Positions 11,591 to 24,549 are shown, counted from the first letter of the stretch. The stretch is 64,000 nt of DNA from Alligator mississippiensis (GCF_030867095.1 NC_081828.1:2805001-2869000), one strand, 5' to 3'. Numbers and translations are program-made. The notes: generated by a model from the sequence alone, not told the origin.

Positions 11591-11800
11591 TCAGAACTTG
11601 TGGGAGAGGTGTTATCTTTTATTAGACTAACTAGATTTTTGCAAAAAAATTCTTTAATTGCAAGCTTTTGGGCACAAGTGCCCTTCTTCAGGCATAGGAG
11701 AAAACAGTGCTTGTGCCTGAAAGCTTGCAATTAAAGATTTTTTTTTTGCAAAAATCTAGTTGATCTAATAACAGATAACACCTCTACCACGAGTTCTGAT
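11591..11800. mobile_element. inverted pair of Penelope-like hammerhead ends
   Basis: Two copies of the same ~90-bp sequence face each other, separated by about 30 bp. Each runs through GCTTGCAATTAAAG, a poly-A/T stretch, CTAGTT, TCTAATAA and GATAACACCTCT. On the minus strand the left copy reads CTGAAGA, a GGGCAC/GTGCCC stem, AAAA and GCTTGC, which matches the layout of a hammerhead ribozyme (CUGAUGA, stem II, GAAA, short stem III) with diverged core bases. Terminal sequences of this kind are known from Penelope-like retroelements. The family assignment is an inference; the inverted arrangement is directly visible. Confidence 0.65.
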
Positions 11801-14800
11801 TACTTTTGCATCTAGACCTGTATGCCTACAACTTGAATACCATACTCATCTCTGTACACTGCACGTCCTTGGCAGACGGGGCTGCTAGTGTGAGTATACC
11901 ATAAGGGTAGGGACAGAGATTGTCAGGTACCGTGTTAAAATCATTGTTAGTCAAAATATTCATTTTCCAGCTCTAACCTTTTGATCTTATTGTTGTTACT
12001 CTTGTCCTCCCTTTCATCCTATCTTAAGTTATTTATTGTATCTTGTTTTAAATAATGTTGTAATGTCTTTGGGGCAATTGCTGTGTCTCTATATATTTGC
12101 AGAGCACTCAACACAGTGGAGCCTTGATTTTCATTTTAGGCCTTTAGGCACTAGTGTGACATAAATAATAGACAGTCCTCTTTCGTGAACATAGATCTTG
12201 CTTGGTGGCAAGGAGGCGAGGGGGAAGGAATAGATACAAGAAATACATCTATATTTTCAAGGCGGAAACATATATCCAGCTATATAAGGGTTTATCGGAT
12301 TAAAACTGTTTTTAAGATAAATTAGGAAATGTGTTTTTCTTAGTGTAAAATAGAGACTATGAAGACAATATCCATTATTTCTTTTCTCAAAAATATGCTG
12401 TGTGCACACATCCTCATTTTGTAATTGTCTGAAGTTGGACAAGTTTATATTCATTTCAGCACAAATATCTTGAACTTTGACATTTTAAGATTGTAGGACT
12501 TATGTTTCTTTCAAGGGTAATAATTTTGTTCTAGTTGGCAGGAAAAATGTTCATTTCAGTTCGGATGTTTTTTCCCTTTGGAAGGAAAAACAGACAACTG
12601 TTGGGTTCTTTTTATAAAAGTAGCATGTAAGCTGGCCCAAAAGTTTTGCATAAGTTTTTTTGTTCTACATTACAGGGTTATTACAAGGATTTTTTTTTTT
12701 ATTTGACATTGCTAGTGTGTGGTGATACGGTTTTGTGCAAAGCAGTATAATAAGCAGAAACAAAGCGAATTATGCCAAATATTTCTCAAGCGGAAATCAT
12801 GTCCTGAATTGTGATAACATTAGAAATATGCTAAAGCAGGAGAGTTCACAGTCCAAGACTGTGATCCGGCTAATTTGTACGCGAGTGCTGTAATTGATTT
12901 CAGTGAGAATACTCGTGAGTAAAGTTACTTGTATGTGTTTCTTAAGCTCCGACTTTCCAAGATGCAGCCATGAAGAGAAAGCAAAATAATTTAATTTTTG
13001 CTCCACTTTTTAAATTTGCTTTGTTCTTTTCTCAAATCATTTTTAACTACCACTGTTCCTAGTCCACATGTCTACTTTATTCTTCCTCCTCTACCTCTCT
13101 CGTTGCCTGGAGGGCAGGTCATGAGCTGATGTCTCCACCAACATCCTTTTTGCTGAAGACTTTTGTGGAGAAGTGGTCTTGGTTTTATGCAGTGTTCTTA
13201 AGCGCAAGCACTGTAACAGTGTGTGGGTGATGAGGGCACAAGCCAGGGGAGGGTGGCACCAAAATAGTGATTGGGCAAGGGGGTACCTCACCCTTCTGAG
13301 AGGCAGAGATGTTACTTTCTTTTTTGGCAGCTACAAATCTGCATTTAAATGGCTACCTGACAATGTTAGTCGTCCTCACTCCCCCCCCCAGCTGCCAAAG
13401 CTGCCTGGAGCAAACCTCCAGCTGTTGTTCCTGCTCTTTTATGCTGCCACCACCCAGGATGCAGTGTTGGCTGGTTACACTTGAAGAAGGTCAGATTTTA
13501 GTTCTGACAGCTAACTATGTCTCTCTGCAAAAAGATGTAATCCCATGCCAAATTTCAAGCCCTTGCTCTCAAACATAGGAGGATGTGTCAGAACTTTCCA
13601 GTAAAAGGTTCATAGTTTAATATGAGCAAAACATTTTCTTCCAGCCTTGTTGAAATAACTGTGGAAACATTCAGTTTGAAGCAGACTCTGTGTATAAAAG
13701 TTTAGCCCAAATGGTAGAAACATATCAAAACTTACAAGCAACTGGAAAAAAAGGTCTTATGAACTATGCCAGACCTCATTAATGGCCAGTATTAATAACC
13801 CTGCTTTCTGTGACTTACACTGTTTTCCATCTCAAGAATTTGTTGTTATATTTTATAAATACATAGTGGAAGACTTTTGAAGATGCAAAGAGCAATTAGG
13901 TGACCAAGTGTTAAGTTAGTTGGAGTTGAGTGTTAAACTGCCCTTTGCCTTTGAAAAGTGGCCTCCTTCATATATTAAGTCTGGAGAACGATGTGACACT
14001 GTAGGTATGGTAAATGTTATCATAGATGGGTATTTTATAGGTGGAGAAGTTGACTTAGCTAAGATGATAATCAGCATCAGCTGAATTAGAACACGGGTTT
14101 CCTGACTCCTGGACTAGATCTTCAAAGTTAAATGGTGTTTCTGCTGTATTTGCATAAGAAGATTGAACTATAGTCAGTCCTTGATAGGTCCTCACTTGCC
14201 AAAGTGTCTTTTATTTGCATGTACTAGTTTAACTAGGCAGTGGTAAGTGAGAAAGAAGCTATGCAGTTTTTTTGGTTTGTTTCTATCCCCCTTCTTTTCA
14301 TTGTTCTGCACTAATGTTATTAGAGGGGCATCAGGCACTATATACAAGTGATCCCAACTGGTGATCTATACCCATGCAGCAGGGCAAATTGAAAACACAT
14401 CTAGATTCCTTGGGAAGGAATTTTCCTTGGGTCACATGAGCAGTCTCTAATCTTTTGCTTATGTGGGCAGTCCACACTGGTCAAACAGTTAAGACGATTT
14501 TCTGTACCATCTTGGATCACTGTCCTTGGAACACTGTCTCATCAAGTGTCCTCTGTAGTTGTTTGTGGATAATCTGCTGTGCTGTAAGTCTCCTCTTCAC
14601 TTGTGGCTAACCTCTAAAAGGACGTTGGAAAAGAAGAATACATCACGGAGGAAAAAAAATTCCTTTCTGATCCCTCCAGGTGACGAGCTTAAAACTTGAA
14701 TCATACAATTTCTAGCTAATCTGTATTAAAAATTATTAGATATAGTAAAGTGATCTAGGATATGGCAAATGGTCTAGTTGTAAATGTCATCGTAATCATT

Positions 14801-15339
14801 CACAGAGCAGCTGCAACCTGTGATTCTATGAGAAGGCTCAGGAAAGGAAGGCAAATGTGTGTCCATGGAGGAAGGGTATGAGCAGGGAGATTTAGATCTA
14901 CAGATTCAGGGCCAGACAAGAATACCATGGCTAGTTCAGATGGACCTCTGCCCCTCCACATAAAGACTGTAGACTTTCTCCTATAAATTGGATTAAAGCA
15001 TAATTTAGAAATATTTAAACTTGTGTGAAGGACTCCAAGTGGTCCTTCAATCTACTGCCTTCTTTTTCACCTTGTGTCCTCGTTTAATTACTTTCAGAGC
15101 AAGGAAATGAAATCAAACCTTGACATAAGATACATCTTTCAGCCATTGGATATTGTTCAGCAAGGTCGAAAAGTTCTCTACCATCTGGTATTGTTTTCAT
15201 GTATAAATACTTGGATATAGTGATCGCATTGTTTTTCAGCCTTTATTTTGATAAGACAAATAAGTTGAGTTCATTAAGCCTTACACTGAAAGACTTCTTC
15301 AGGCCCTGAGTTATTTGAGTAACCTTCCTCTAGCATTTC
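11801..15339. other. MAST2: intron 1 sequence, little recognised
   Basis: Mostly unique-looking AT-rich intron sequence. The stretch 14640-14700 (AAATTCCTTTCTGATCCCTC) looks like a relic of a very old LINE 3' region but is too short to place. No exon seen. Confidence 0.45.
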
Positions 15340-15550
15340 CGTATCCTCCTTGAAGTGTGGACACCAGAACTGACCATAAGACTGTTACTGCTGTGACCAC
15401 AGGTGAGATCACTTCCCTACTTCAACTCAGTATTTCCCTTTGCATACATTTAAGGATTGCATTAATCCCTTTTGAGTGCAGCTAATAAACTACAGCTTTC
15501 TAATTTTGTTTTTATGTTTTTTCTTTGCTGTCCATGTTCAGGGATTCCTG
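15340..15550 (-). mobile_element. old CR1 RT fragment
   Basis: TCCTTGAAGTGTGGACACCAGAACTG is the decayed reverse complement of the CR1 segment that encodes QFWAPHFK, followed by degenerate sequence in the expected order. The element is far more diverged than the other CR1 copies here. Confidence 0.55.
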
Positions 15551-15902
15551 TTAATTAGTACTAAATTATCTCACTTATGCTAGCTTGTTCATCTCAATTT
15601 ACTTTGAAGGTATTTTGTAAGTTTACTCCTAATTTGGTGTCTGTACATTTGGTATTTTTCTGTGGAGAAAGGCCCACAGGTCTTTTACGCTTACTTTTCA
15701 TTCTGTTTGTAGCTGACAAGGCAGTCAGTTCCTGGCAGGGAGGAATGACCAAATTCCAGAGTCCCAGGTGTGTTTGTTCCTGCAGCCTCAGCTTCAGGAG
15801 GCCCTTCCACGTTCTCCCTGCTGCATTTTCAGCAAAACTGAAAATCAGAGGAAAATGGGATCCTTTTATTGCAACTATTGTCTTATTGCACTTTATGAAA
15901 TC

Positions 15903-18900
15903 TATAAAATAGACATTAGGAGCTGGAAGGGACCTCATGACATCATCGGGTCCAGCCTCCCTGCCATAGGCAGGAACTCAGCTGGGATCAAGTGACCCCA
16001 GCAAGAACTATATCTACCTGTTTTTTAAAGGAGTCCAGAGTAGGTGTTTGCACAACCTTCGGGGGGGATGTTCCAGACCCTGAACATACGCACTGTGAAG
16101 AACTTTTTTCTTATGTCTAGTCCAAATCGGCCTTCCTGGAGTTTATGGCCATTAGACCTCGTTATCCCATTGGGGAGCTGTGATGAACAGCTGTTCTCCC
16201 AGGTCCTGATGTACCCCTCTTATGTAATTGTAGGCTGCTCCCAAGTCCCCCCTGAACCTTCTCTTCTCTAGACTGAAGAGTCCCAAGTCCCTCAGCCTCT
16301 CCTCTTGTGGCCTGCCCTCCAGGCTTTGGATCAGATGAGTGGCTGTCCTCTGGACTCTCTCAAGCTTCTCCACATCCTTCCTGAAGTGGGGGGCCCAATA
16401 TTGGACGTGGTACTCCAAATGCAGTCTCACCAGGGCCAAGTAAAGCGGGAGGATGACTTTCCTGGTTTTGCTTGAGATGCGTCGGTGGATACATGCCAGA
16501 GTTTGGTTTGCGTTGCCAGCCACAGCATTGCATTGGTGGCTCATATTCATTTTGTGGTCAATCAAGACCCCCAGGTCCCTTTCGGTCGTGGTGGTAACGA
16601 GTGTAGCATTGTGGAGCCTGTGAGTATGTTGGGGGGGGGGGGGGGGGGGGTTTCCTACCAAGGTGCAGCACCTTACACTTCTCTTCATTGAAGGCCATCA
16701 GGCTTTGGTCGGCCCACCTTGAGAGTGTGTCCAGGTTGGCCTGTATCCCTAGCCTGTCCTGCGGTGTGACCATGGTTTCCCATAATTTGTTATGATCCAT
16801 GAACTTGGCCAGTTCACATCTGACTCCTGAATCCAGAACATTGATGAAGATGTTAAAAAGTACTGGCCCAAGTACTGAGCCTTGATGAGGGACTCCACTG
16901 GTCATCCTGCACCACGTTGATTTGTTCCCATCAACTAGTACGCTTTGGGTCCAACCCCATAGCCAGTTCCCTAGCCACTGGACCATATGATGATCAAGGC
17001 CACAGTTCCCCAGCTTAACCATGAGGATATCATGAGGAACTAGGTCAAAAGCTTTCTTGAAATCCAGATAAATTAAGTCCACATCATCTCCCTTGTCCAG
17101 GGCACATGTTACCTGGTCACAGAAGGAGATGAGGTTGGTCAGGCAAAACCTGCCAGTCACAAAGCCACGTCGGCTGGCATTCAGAAGCTTGCCTTCCGTC
17201 AGTCTGGTGTTGATGGATCCCTTGACAATTTTCTCCAGGATTTTTCCAGGGATGGACGTCAGACTGATTGGTTTATAGTTCCCTGGGTCATCCCTCCTCC
17301 CTTTCTTGTAGATAGGGACCACGTTAGCTCTTTTCCAGTCATCTGGGGCCTCGCCCGAGTGTCACAAATTTTCAGATATCTCTTTCAAGGGAGATGCAGT
17401 GATGTCTGCCAGCTCCTTCAAGACTCTTGGGTCATCTTGTCTGGGCCCGTGGACTTGTGAATGTCCAGTTTCTCAAGGTGTTCCCTCACCTGATCCACAT
17501 TGATTTTGAGCCCATCACCCGCTCCTGGAATGGCTTGTGCCATTCCTGATAGTGTCATCCTCCTGGGAGGGTGAGAAACCGATGCAAAAAAGTCATTTAG
17601 GAGATTGGCCCTTTCTTGGGTGTCTGATGTCAGTTGCCCCATTGGATCTCACAAGGGCCCAGTGCTATCTTTTGTCCTTTTTTTTGACTTTCCACGTATT
17701 TGAAGAAGGACTTTTTTTGTCCTTGATTTCCGTAGCTAGCCCGAGTTTGGTTTGTGCCTTGGCTTTTCTTAACTGCTCTCTACAGGTGCGGGCAAGTGCA
17801 GAGTAATCCTTTTTGATGCTTCCTGTTTTCCAGCTGGTGTAGGCTACTCTTCTGATCATAATGAGGTCCAACAGTTCCTTATTCAGCCATAGGGGCTTCC
17901 CTGCCCGTTGACTGCATTTCTTGCGAGATGGTATTATAGCTTTCCCCTGTGCTTCAAGGATTGTTTTTGAGAGATGACCATTCCTTGTGTACTCCCTTTT
18001 CTGGGGTGGGGTATGGCCTCTCATTTCCTGACTGACCAATTCTCTCAGTTTGCAAAAGTCAGCCTTCCCAAAGTTAAGGACTTCTGTTTTACTGAGGGGC
18101 TTGCCTGCTCTTTGGTGAGCTAAGAAGGTGACCAATTCATGGTTGCTGTCACCAAGCTCCCTTCGATCCTCAGATAGCTCATCAGGTCTTCCCCTTTGGC
18201 CAGGACCAGATCAATCAATGCCTCTCCCCTAGTCAGCTCATAGACCTTCTGGGTTAGGTAGAGGTCAACAATACACGTGAGAAAGCTGTGCGACCTGTCA
18301 GATTTGGCTGCCTGGTTATCGCAAGAGATGACAGGGAAGTTGAAGTCCCCCCATGACGATCATGCATTGGGAGCTTGCGGCTTTGACCAGTTCCCTGTTG
18401 AATTCCCGATCTAGTTCTTCCTCTTGGTGGGGAGGTCTCTAGTAGACTCCTACAAGTACGTCACTCTCCCCATGTCCTCCTTGTATCTTGACCCAGAGGG
18501 TCTCAGGATGTTCTTCCTGGTTTGGAAACTCAATCTGCAGGAAGGTGAGCTGATCCTTGATGTAGGGAGCAACACCCCACCCCTCTTCCCCACACGGTCT
18601 CTCCTATACACGGTGTAACCCTCTACTGCCACCGGCCAATCGTAGGTGGAGCCCCACCAGGTCTCCGAAATCACTACAAGGTCATAGTTATTTTCACATA
18701 GGGGAAGGGCCAGTTCCTCATGTTTATTTCCCAAGCTTCTGGCGTTTGTGTACAGGCAGTTAAGTCTGCCATGAGAAGCCCGATGCTTCCCTGAGGGGTG
18801 AAGTGGGACCTTTCCTTGGGCTGTTGCCAGAGCGGGTTCCCTTGGGCTGCCCAAGGTGTTGGTAGTGCGGCTGACATGACCTGGGCTACAAGTGACAGAC

Positions 18901-19478
18901 CACCCCTCCCCCAGCGGTCTCAGTTTAAAGCCCTGTCAAGAAGGTCAGCCATTCTGGCTGAGAAGAGCTGGACCTGCAGATTTAAAAATGTTTAGCCCTT
19001 CCAGAAGATCCCTAACTAGCTTCTTCCCTTTCCAGGTGAGGTGGAGGCCATCCCTTCCCAACAGTCCTCTCTCTGAAGTGCGGACTGTGGTTGAGGAAGC
19101 CAAACCCCTCACAGTGACACCATTGCCAGAGTCTTCTGTTCAACTCGCCGATGCACCTGTCCCTCCAGAGCCCATGTCCTGTGACTGGGAAGTTTGAAGA
19201 AAAAAGTATCTGTGCCCCCAGACCCTTGAGCCCAGCTCTCAGAGCCCTGTAGTCAGGCGTGACTCAGCCCGGACCTCTCCGTGCCATATCATTGGTGCCT
19301 GCATGGATGAGTATCACGGGATGATGGTCGGAGGGCCGGATGAGTTCAGGGATCCTTCCTGTCACATCCCAGACGTGAGATCCAGGGAGGCAGCAGACCT
19401 CATGAGCTAGGGGGTCAGGGTGACAGGTTGCCCCCTCAGTCCCCCTAAGGAGGAAGTCACCCACCATGATAACTCTTA
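15903..19478 (-). mobile_element. nearly full-length CR1 LINE with esterase, APE and RT remnants
   Basis: Reading on the minus strand from about 19478: an ORF1-type segment with the esterase (SGNH/GDSL) signature ILIHAGTNDMA; an apurinic endonuclease segment (NARSLGNKHEEL, ISETWWG, GYTVYRRDR) at about 18850-18600; a linker at 18135-17665; RT pieces at 17642-17418, 17322-16558 (YKPISLTSIPGKILE, YLDFKKAFDLVPH) and 16688-16152 (LVRLHLEYHVQYWAPHF); and the 3' tail ending near 15903. At least four frame breaks separate these, and the RT catalytic FADD site reads FMDHN, so the RT is dead. Only the start of ORF1 is absent. It is antisense to MAST2 and older than the copies at 8.2 and 55.8 kb. Confidence 0.9.
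16631..16650. repeat. (G)20 homopolymer inside CR1
   Basis: Twenty consecutive G on the + strand, inside the RT region of the CR1, where the related copies have only a short C-rich codon context after LGRK. It must have grown after insertion. Such a run can form a G-quadruplex and is prone to assembly and length error. Confidence 0.95.
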
Positions 19479-20439
19479 AGCTTTCAGTAAATTATATTGT
19501 TTAGTTTTTGGGGCTCTAGAGCCTTTTTTGGGAAAATCCTTAATAATGAAGGTGCTGTCTGCAATAGCTCCCAGCATAAGCATCTGGGCATGCCTCTCAG
19601 GCTGTCTTACCAATGTGTGGATAGAAGCAGGAGAGAAATAGTGGAATAAAAAGTGAGGAGTATTGTAGAAGAGAGCTTGTTGCATTCTGCAGTGTATTTT
19701 TGAAAGTGTACGTTTGGCAGGGCTCAGGGAAATACAGAGCGTCTTCAGAGATCGATCGCACTGGTGAGCACTGAGAACTGGGTGACAGTCACCAATACCT
19801 CAGCTGTTGCTCCTCGAGGCACTGGGTTGTTAGCATGTGTGACAACTGTCTCCTCTTCCTCCTAGGGAGACCACAAGAGACACATCACTGCAGACTTAAA
19901 GAAAAGTTTAAACTTCCTCAAGTTTCCTGAATTCAGCAGTGCTCCTAATTTCTTCTTCAGTGAGGAAAAACCAGAAGGCCAATCCAGCAGATGTCTTCTC
20001 TGAAATGACTGAAATGTGTAGCGTGCTTTTCCCACTAGGTCCCTTGTCTGTTAGAATGATACAACAGGCGGAGAGAGCGAAAGTGTTGTTGGTTGCTTCA
20101 TGCTGAACAAGACCACAGCTCTTAGACTTAGCTGCTGACTGGATCACCCCGGTCTCTTGTAGTGGAAAGAACCCTTTCTGTGAAAGCCTAGTCCTGTATG
20201 GAAGAATCCAAAACTTTGTGAATAGTTGCATGATATTTGAAAATAGCTCTTGAAAAAAGAAGTGATTTGTGTAATTGCAGTTATTGCATTGGCTTCAACA
20301 AAAAGGGCGGTACCTAGAGAATAGATACTTTGCAGAGTCGGATTGTATTGCACCTGCTTAATTTCAGAACTAAATAACGTCTCTTGCCCTCGCTTTAAAC
20401 TGCCTAGACCTTGGCTATGCTTTGAGATGGGGAGTGGCA
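19479..20439. other. MAST2: intron 1 sequence, nothing recognised
   Basis: No repeat family or exon can be supported here. Confidence 0.5.
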
Positions 20440-21025
20440 ATATGATTTGGCTCAGGTCAGAGGCAGGTGGGCATTAGGACCTGCTTGTGCCACTGCTGCT
20501 CCCCTCGTGGTGCAGAAAATGTCCCCTTCCACTGAAGCCCGTAGTGCCAGACTGCGGTGCAGCGTGGGTCAGTCTCCCCTCCACCGGAGCCCCAGGTGGC
20601 TGACATGGTGAGGGTCCCCCCCGGCGAAGGCATGGCTCTGCTGGCCAGATCTGGCCCACCGGCTGTAGGTTGTTACACCCTGGGCCCAGATGGGAAAGAG
20701 GGTGCCCCTGCTGTGGGGGAAAGGGGTCATGGCTTGGTCCTGCAGGGGGGGAGAAGGGGGTGTGGCTTGCTCTCAAACTGCCCCATTGGGGGAAGGGGCG
20801 TGGCTTAGCCCCAGTCCAGATGCAGGGGAGGAGGGGGTGTGACCTGGCTGCGAGTGCTAGTGCAGGGCTTGGGGTTTGGGAATTTGGAAGGGGGAGGGTG
20901 ACTATTAATGGCTACTGCTCCCCCACTGTCAAATTTCCCACCCCATGGGGAGGGAGCTCCGTGGTCCAGATGCAGTGGCTCTGCAGGCTGCATTTGGCTT
21001 GCAGGCTGGTGGTTGAGTACCCCTG
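20440..21025. mobile_element. GC-rich hAT-like non-autonomous element(s)
   Basis: The right end, GGTGGTTGAGTACCCCTG (ending 21025), inverts to CAGGGGTACTCAACCACC, a hAT-type terminus. A second such terminus may lie at about 20661-20681 (TAGGTTGTTACACCCTG), suggesting two neighbouring or nested copies. The interior is rich in GGGGG and GTGTGGCTTG motifs. I cannot fix the left end or a target duplication. Confidence 0.5.
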
Positions 21026-23051
21026 TCCTAAGAGATTTATAAAGAGGTAGCTTTCTGTAGCATGAAATGGGGAAACTTTATTTTTAATTCATCTGGTAAC
21101 TTTTGTTAATGATTTAAGTGCAGATTTTCCATGTGTAGAATGCTGCCAGGTAAGGTGTATCATTATTGCGTCCGTCCTTTTTGGAAGGGAGAAATCACTA
21201 CTTAATATTTAACCCTGTTACTAGGTAGGTGTTAATTGCAGAAACTTCTCCAATTTTTTTCAGGTAACTGTAGTTGTATTCTTCCACTAGAAAACTGAAC
21301 TAAATCAGATGCTTACTTCCCATATACTTAGCAGTTTAGTCACTAGCATTCCATCTTGCTGAGAAGTAGCATCCATTGAATAATTTAATTTCCACTTCCA
21401 GATGCATTAATTCTCTCTGACTAGTTTATCCCTTTCATAAAGACTTTTTATTGATCTCATTCATTTGGCTGGAATTCAGTAGGAAAAATAACATAAGGAT
21501 GACACTCCTCCCAAAACTCCTCTTTAATTTCTCTTGTTTTCTTTATATCTGCTCAGAAAGTTCTTTGATAAATGGGGTAATTTAAAAGTTTTACTTGGAA
21601 GAATGGAATTCTGATAATCATTTAGGCAAAACTAAATTGGCTTTATTTTTCTCTGATCAAGCTGAAAAATCCAGGCTTGAAGAAATATTACTAGTCGTGG
21701 CAGCTTGGGACTTTCTGACAAAGATTTATTGTCCGCATCTCACTGAATAATAGAAATTGCTTTGGAGAGAGGACATATGGTAAACGTTGGAATAAATCCC
21801 GGAAGAGCGCTTTCGGGCAAGTCTGCAAAGCTTGTTAGGTTATTAAAGGAACAGTTGGGGATAAGACAATGAAGGTTCTTAGGAAAAAATAAGTTAAGGC
21901 ATAGTGTTTTTTAATCAGTGTACTTATGGAGGTGACGAAAGGCCGGGGAGATGGGGTGGTACTTTTAAAAAGTTGACCAAAGGGAGAAGACTAGGAAATT
22001 GTAAAGCCAAACAGGATATAGGTAGAGGAGCTAGCTGATTTTATTAACCTTCAGTCCTCTGATCTTGAGAGCACTAGTAGTGGGTCACCAAAGTGTTACT
22101 GGGTCTGATACTTCATTAGATTGAGTAAAACCTGCATGGTTTTAAGATTGTATCTGTTCTCATGTTTGGATTCCAGTGTAACTTTAGCATTTGTTATGAT
22201 ACTGATTTAGTGCTTTAGGCTGGGCTGTATGAAGCTGTTTTCCAGGTTTCTCTGATGCAAATATCTGCTCCTCAGTTGGCTCAAGATATTTGAAAAGTTT
22301 ATCCAAGTTGTTCTCATGCATTAAGGTAGAAACCAAGAGCTCTTTCCTGATTTTGACTGTTGGATAATTTTCATACCCCTCTGCCCCCAAGCTGTTCTGT
22401 TAAAGTACTGCATTCATGTTGGAATCCCACTGTTTTGCTTCTGCATGGGGGGTTTTAGCTCTCTTTGAGTGCTTGTTTGTCTCAATTTTTCTCTATGAAA
22501 TTCTCCATCTCTGCCTTTGAGTAGTAATCTAAGAAGCAGAGGGATTTTCTGAAACTAAGGGGAAAGGCTGGTTATAGTTGAAGCTATAGTAGGAGCTATT
22601 TCCTTAACATATCTTGCCTGCCATTGTTGGGAGAGTGAATACTGCCCAGTACAGAAGTTAGTTGTTCTCTTTGCCTGCCCTCCTACCTAAAAAGCCAGCT
22701 ACTTTACTTGGGGCTGAAGCTGGTATTTTGCAGCGACTATCGGCTATTCAGTATTTCTGCAAGCCAGGTTCCTGACTTCCCCCAACTCAGACAGGTTCCC
22801 ACTCATGTCTTTGGCTTGCTAATTAATTCTTATGTTTCACGACTCATACGTTAGACATAGTAAAGTCGTTTCCTTGGCTTCAAAATGGCTGTGGGCTCAG
22901 GGCCCTCTGTGGGACTGCACACACCTTTTTTCCCCTTTCAAAAACAAGCTGTTGTCTCACAAGGTCATACTATTCAATGGCTTCTGGATCCTTTCTTTTT
23001 TTTTGTCCTGCTTGTTTGCAGAAGATCTTGGATGCAGTCTCTTGTCTCCCT
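21026..23051. other. MAST2: intron 1 sequence, nothing recognised
   Basis: Ordinary AT-rich intron sequence with no supported exon or repeat family. Confidence 0.5.
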
Positions 23052-23178
23052 TTGCCTAAAGAAGGGTGTTTGTATGTGAAAGCTATAAAGAAGAATTTTT
23101 CCAACTATTTTAGTTGGTCTAATAAAATATATCAGATTTACTTAAAGAACCTTGTCTGCCTTTGTCTCCATTTGGCTT
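23052..23178 (+). mobile_element. Penelope-like terminal fragment
   Basis: CCTAAAGAAGGGTGT, GTGAAAGCTATA, TTAGTTGGTCTAATAAAA and AAAGAACCTTGTCTGCCT follow each other in the same order as in the copies at 46.6 and 52.4 kb. The GAAAGC and the preceding hairpin match the hammerhead-like layout in decayed form. Confidence 0.55.
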
Positions 23179-23534
23179 TTGACCTACAATATTAAATGGT
23201 GGAGGAGAGTCCTAACTTCTAGAGGAGGAAGCCAAGGTCAGGGATTTCTGAGTTCCCCAGTGTTGTTGCCTCTTCAATACTGATGACCTTCTACTGTTAT
23301 GTTCTTAATGTGGCACATTTCAAGCTTAAAGAAAACAAAATGTGTGCGCCGGTGAATTGGGTTTCCATTATTTGGATGCTATTAATCGTTTTTAAGATGG
23401 CTGGAGTCTCCTTTGTGTTGAATCTCTTCTTTTCTGACTTCTACAGCATATGCATATCAGTGTGGGATAGTCTAACCAATTGATTATTTCAGTACATAGT
23501 TGACTGACTTTCCTTGGAAAGAGAGATGTAGTTA

Positions 23535-23665
23535 GCTGTTTTAGTTTGAAGTTAAGGAGAAGGTAGGTTAGATTTGTACCTTATAGACTAACCAAAGTAG
23601 AAATATGTATAGCACAGGCTTTTGTTGGCTGAAGCATCTGATGCAGTAAGCTTCAGCCCACGATC
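23535..23665 (-). mobile_element. Penelope-like terminal fragment, second subfamily
   Basis: On the minus strand the sequence reads GGTTAGTCTATAAGGTAC then AAATCTAACCTACC, the TTAGTC/AAGGTGC-type tail found in many reptile Penelope-like ends. It lies only 60 bp left of the long hairpin that carries the same tail at its centre. Confidence 0.4.
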
Positions 23666-23720
23666 GCTTGTGCTAGTATAGATGTGTATGTATATGTTTT
23701 GAGTATGTATTATGCATATA

Positions 23721-24158
23721 TACTCTTTTCCCTTGGTACTGAATTTTATTGCTGTCATTAAAATGGTTGATTGAGAACGAAGTGGGACCAAATGCTAAAT
23801 TAAAAGCTAGAGTGAAGCCTGGAAGAGAAATTCATGCGGTATGGCCAGCTGGCTCAGAGGAGCCACTCTGCTGTCTTCCGAGGAAAATGGAAGGCAGGGT
23901 AGATCTGCACCTTACAGTAGAGATTGTATAGATTTTTAATAGATATTTCTCTCTATAAAGTATAGCTATTTTATGTATTTATGAAATCTCTACTGTAAGG
24001 TGCAGATTGCCTTGCCTTCCTCTGAGCCAGCTGGCCATACTGCATGAATTTCTCTTCCAGGCTTCACTCTAGCTTTTAATTTAGCATTTGGTCCCACTTC
24101 GTTCTCAATCAACCATTTTAATGACAGCAATAAAAATCATTACCAAGGGAGAAGAGTA
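23721..24158. repeat. 438-bp long inverted repeat (hairpin)
   Basis: Arm 1 (23721-23924) and arm 2 (23985-24158) are near-perfect reverse complements around a 60-base loop. They differ by a few substitutions and one extra segment of about 30 bases in arm 1. The innermost part of each arm ends in CTGCACCTTACAGTAGAGATT, a Penelope-like tail. Long perfect blocks such as the one around GAACGAAGTGGGACCAAATG are shared. No transposase and no target duplication were seen. The arms are so alike that the duplication must be fairly recent or maintained by gene conversion. Transcribed with MAST2 it would form a long double-stranded hairpin in the pre-mRNA. Confidence 0.9.
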
Positions 24159-24549
24159 CCTCAAAACCTGACACTGCTGTATAAAATCACTGAGGTGCTA
24201 TTTGGGGGCACAGCATTGTACCATAAAGGAAGGCTCCTAAGAAGCAGTGTTCCTGCTCAGCTCTTGTTTTCCATGCTTTCAGGCTCAAGTCTTGGCCCTG
24301 TGTATTTGCTTAGGCTTTGGCAGTAGCAAATGTGATGCTTACGGAAGCAGTAAAAACCTGATTCCTTGCACCATTTCCCCTCCCCACCTTCCGTAACGTA
24401 AATGGTTAAGGAAACTTGCCAGCTATGCCTTAATTAAATTAGGTACTATACTTCCTCCTCTTAAACCCATACAACCTCAGACTTACAGAAGGGATCTCTT
24501 GCAGAACTTGAAGGAGTTCCCCATTTCTCTTCTTACTACCTTCTCATAA

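Noticed and set aside
15577-15938. 111- and 114-codon frames on opposite strands
   Set aside because: No family resemblance and no splice signals; the right part enters the CR1 tail.
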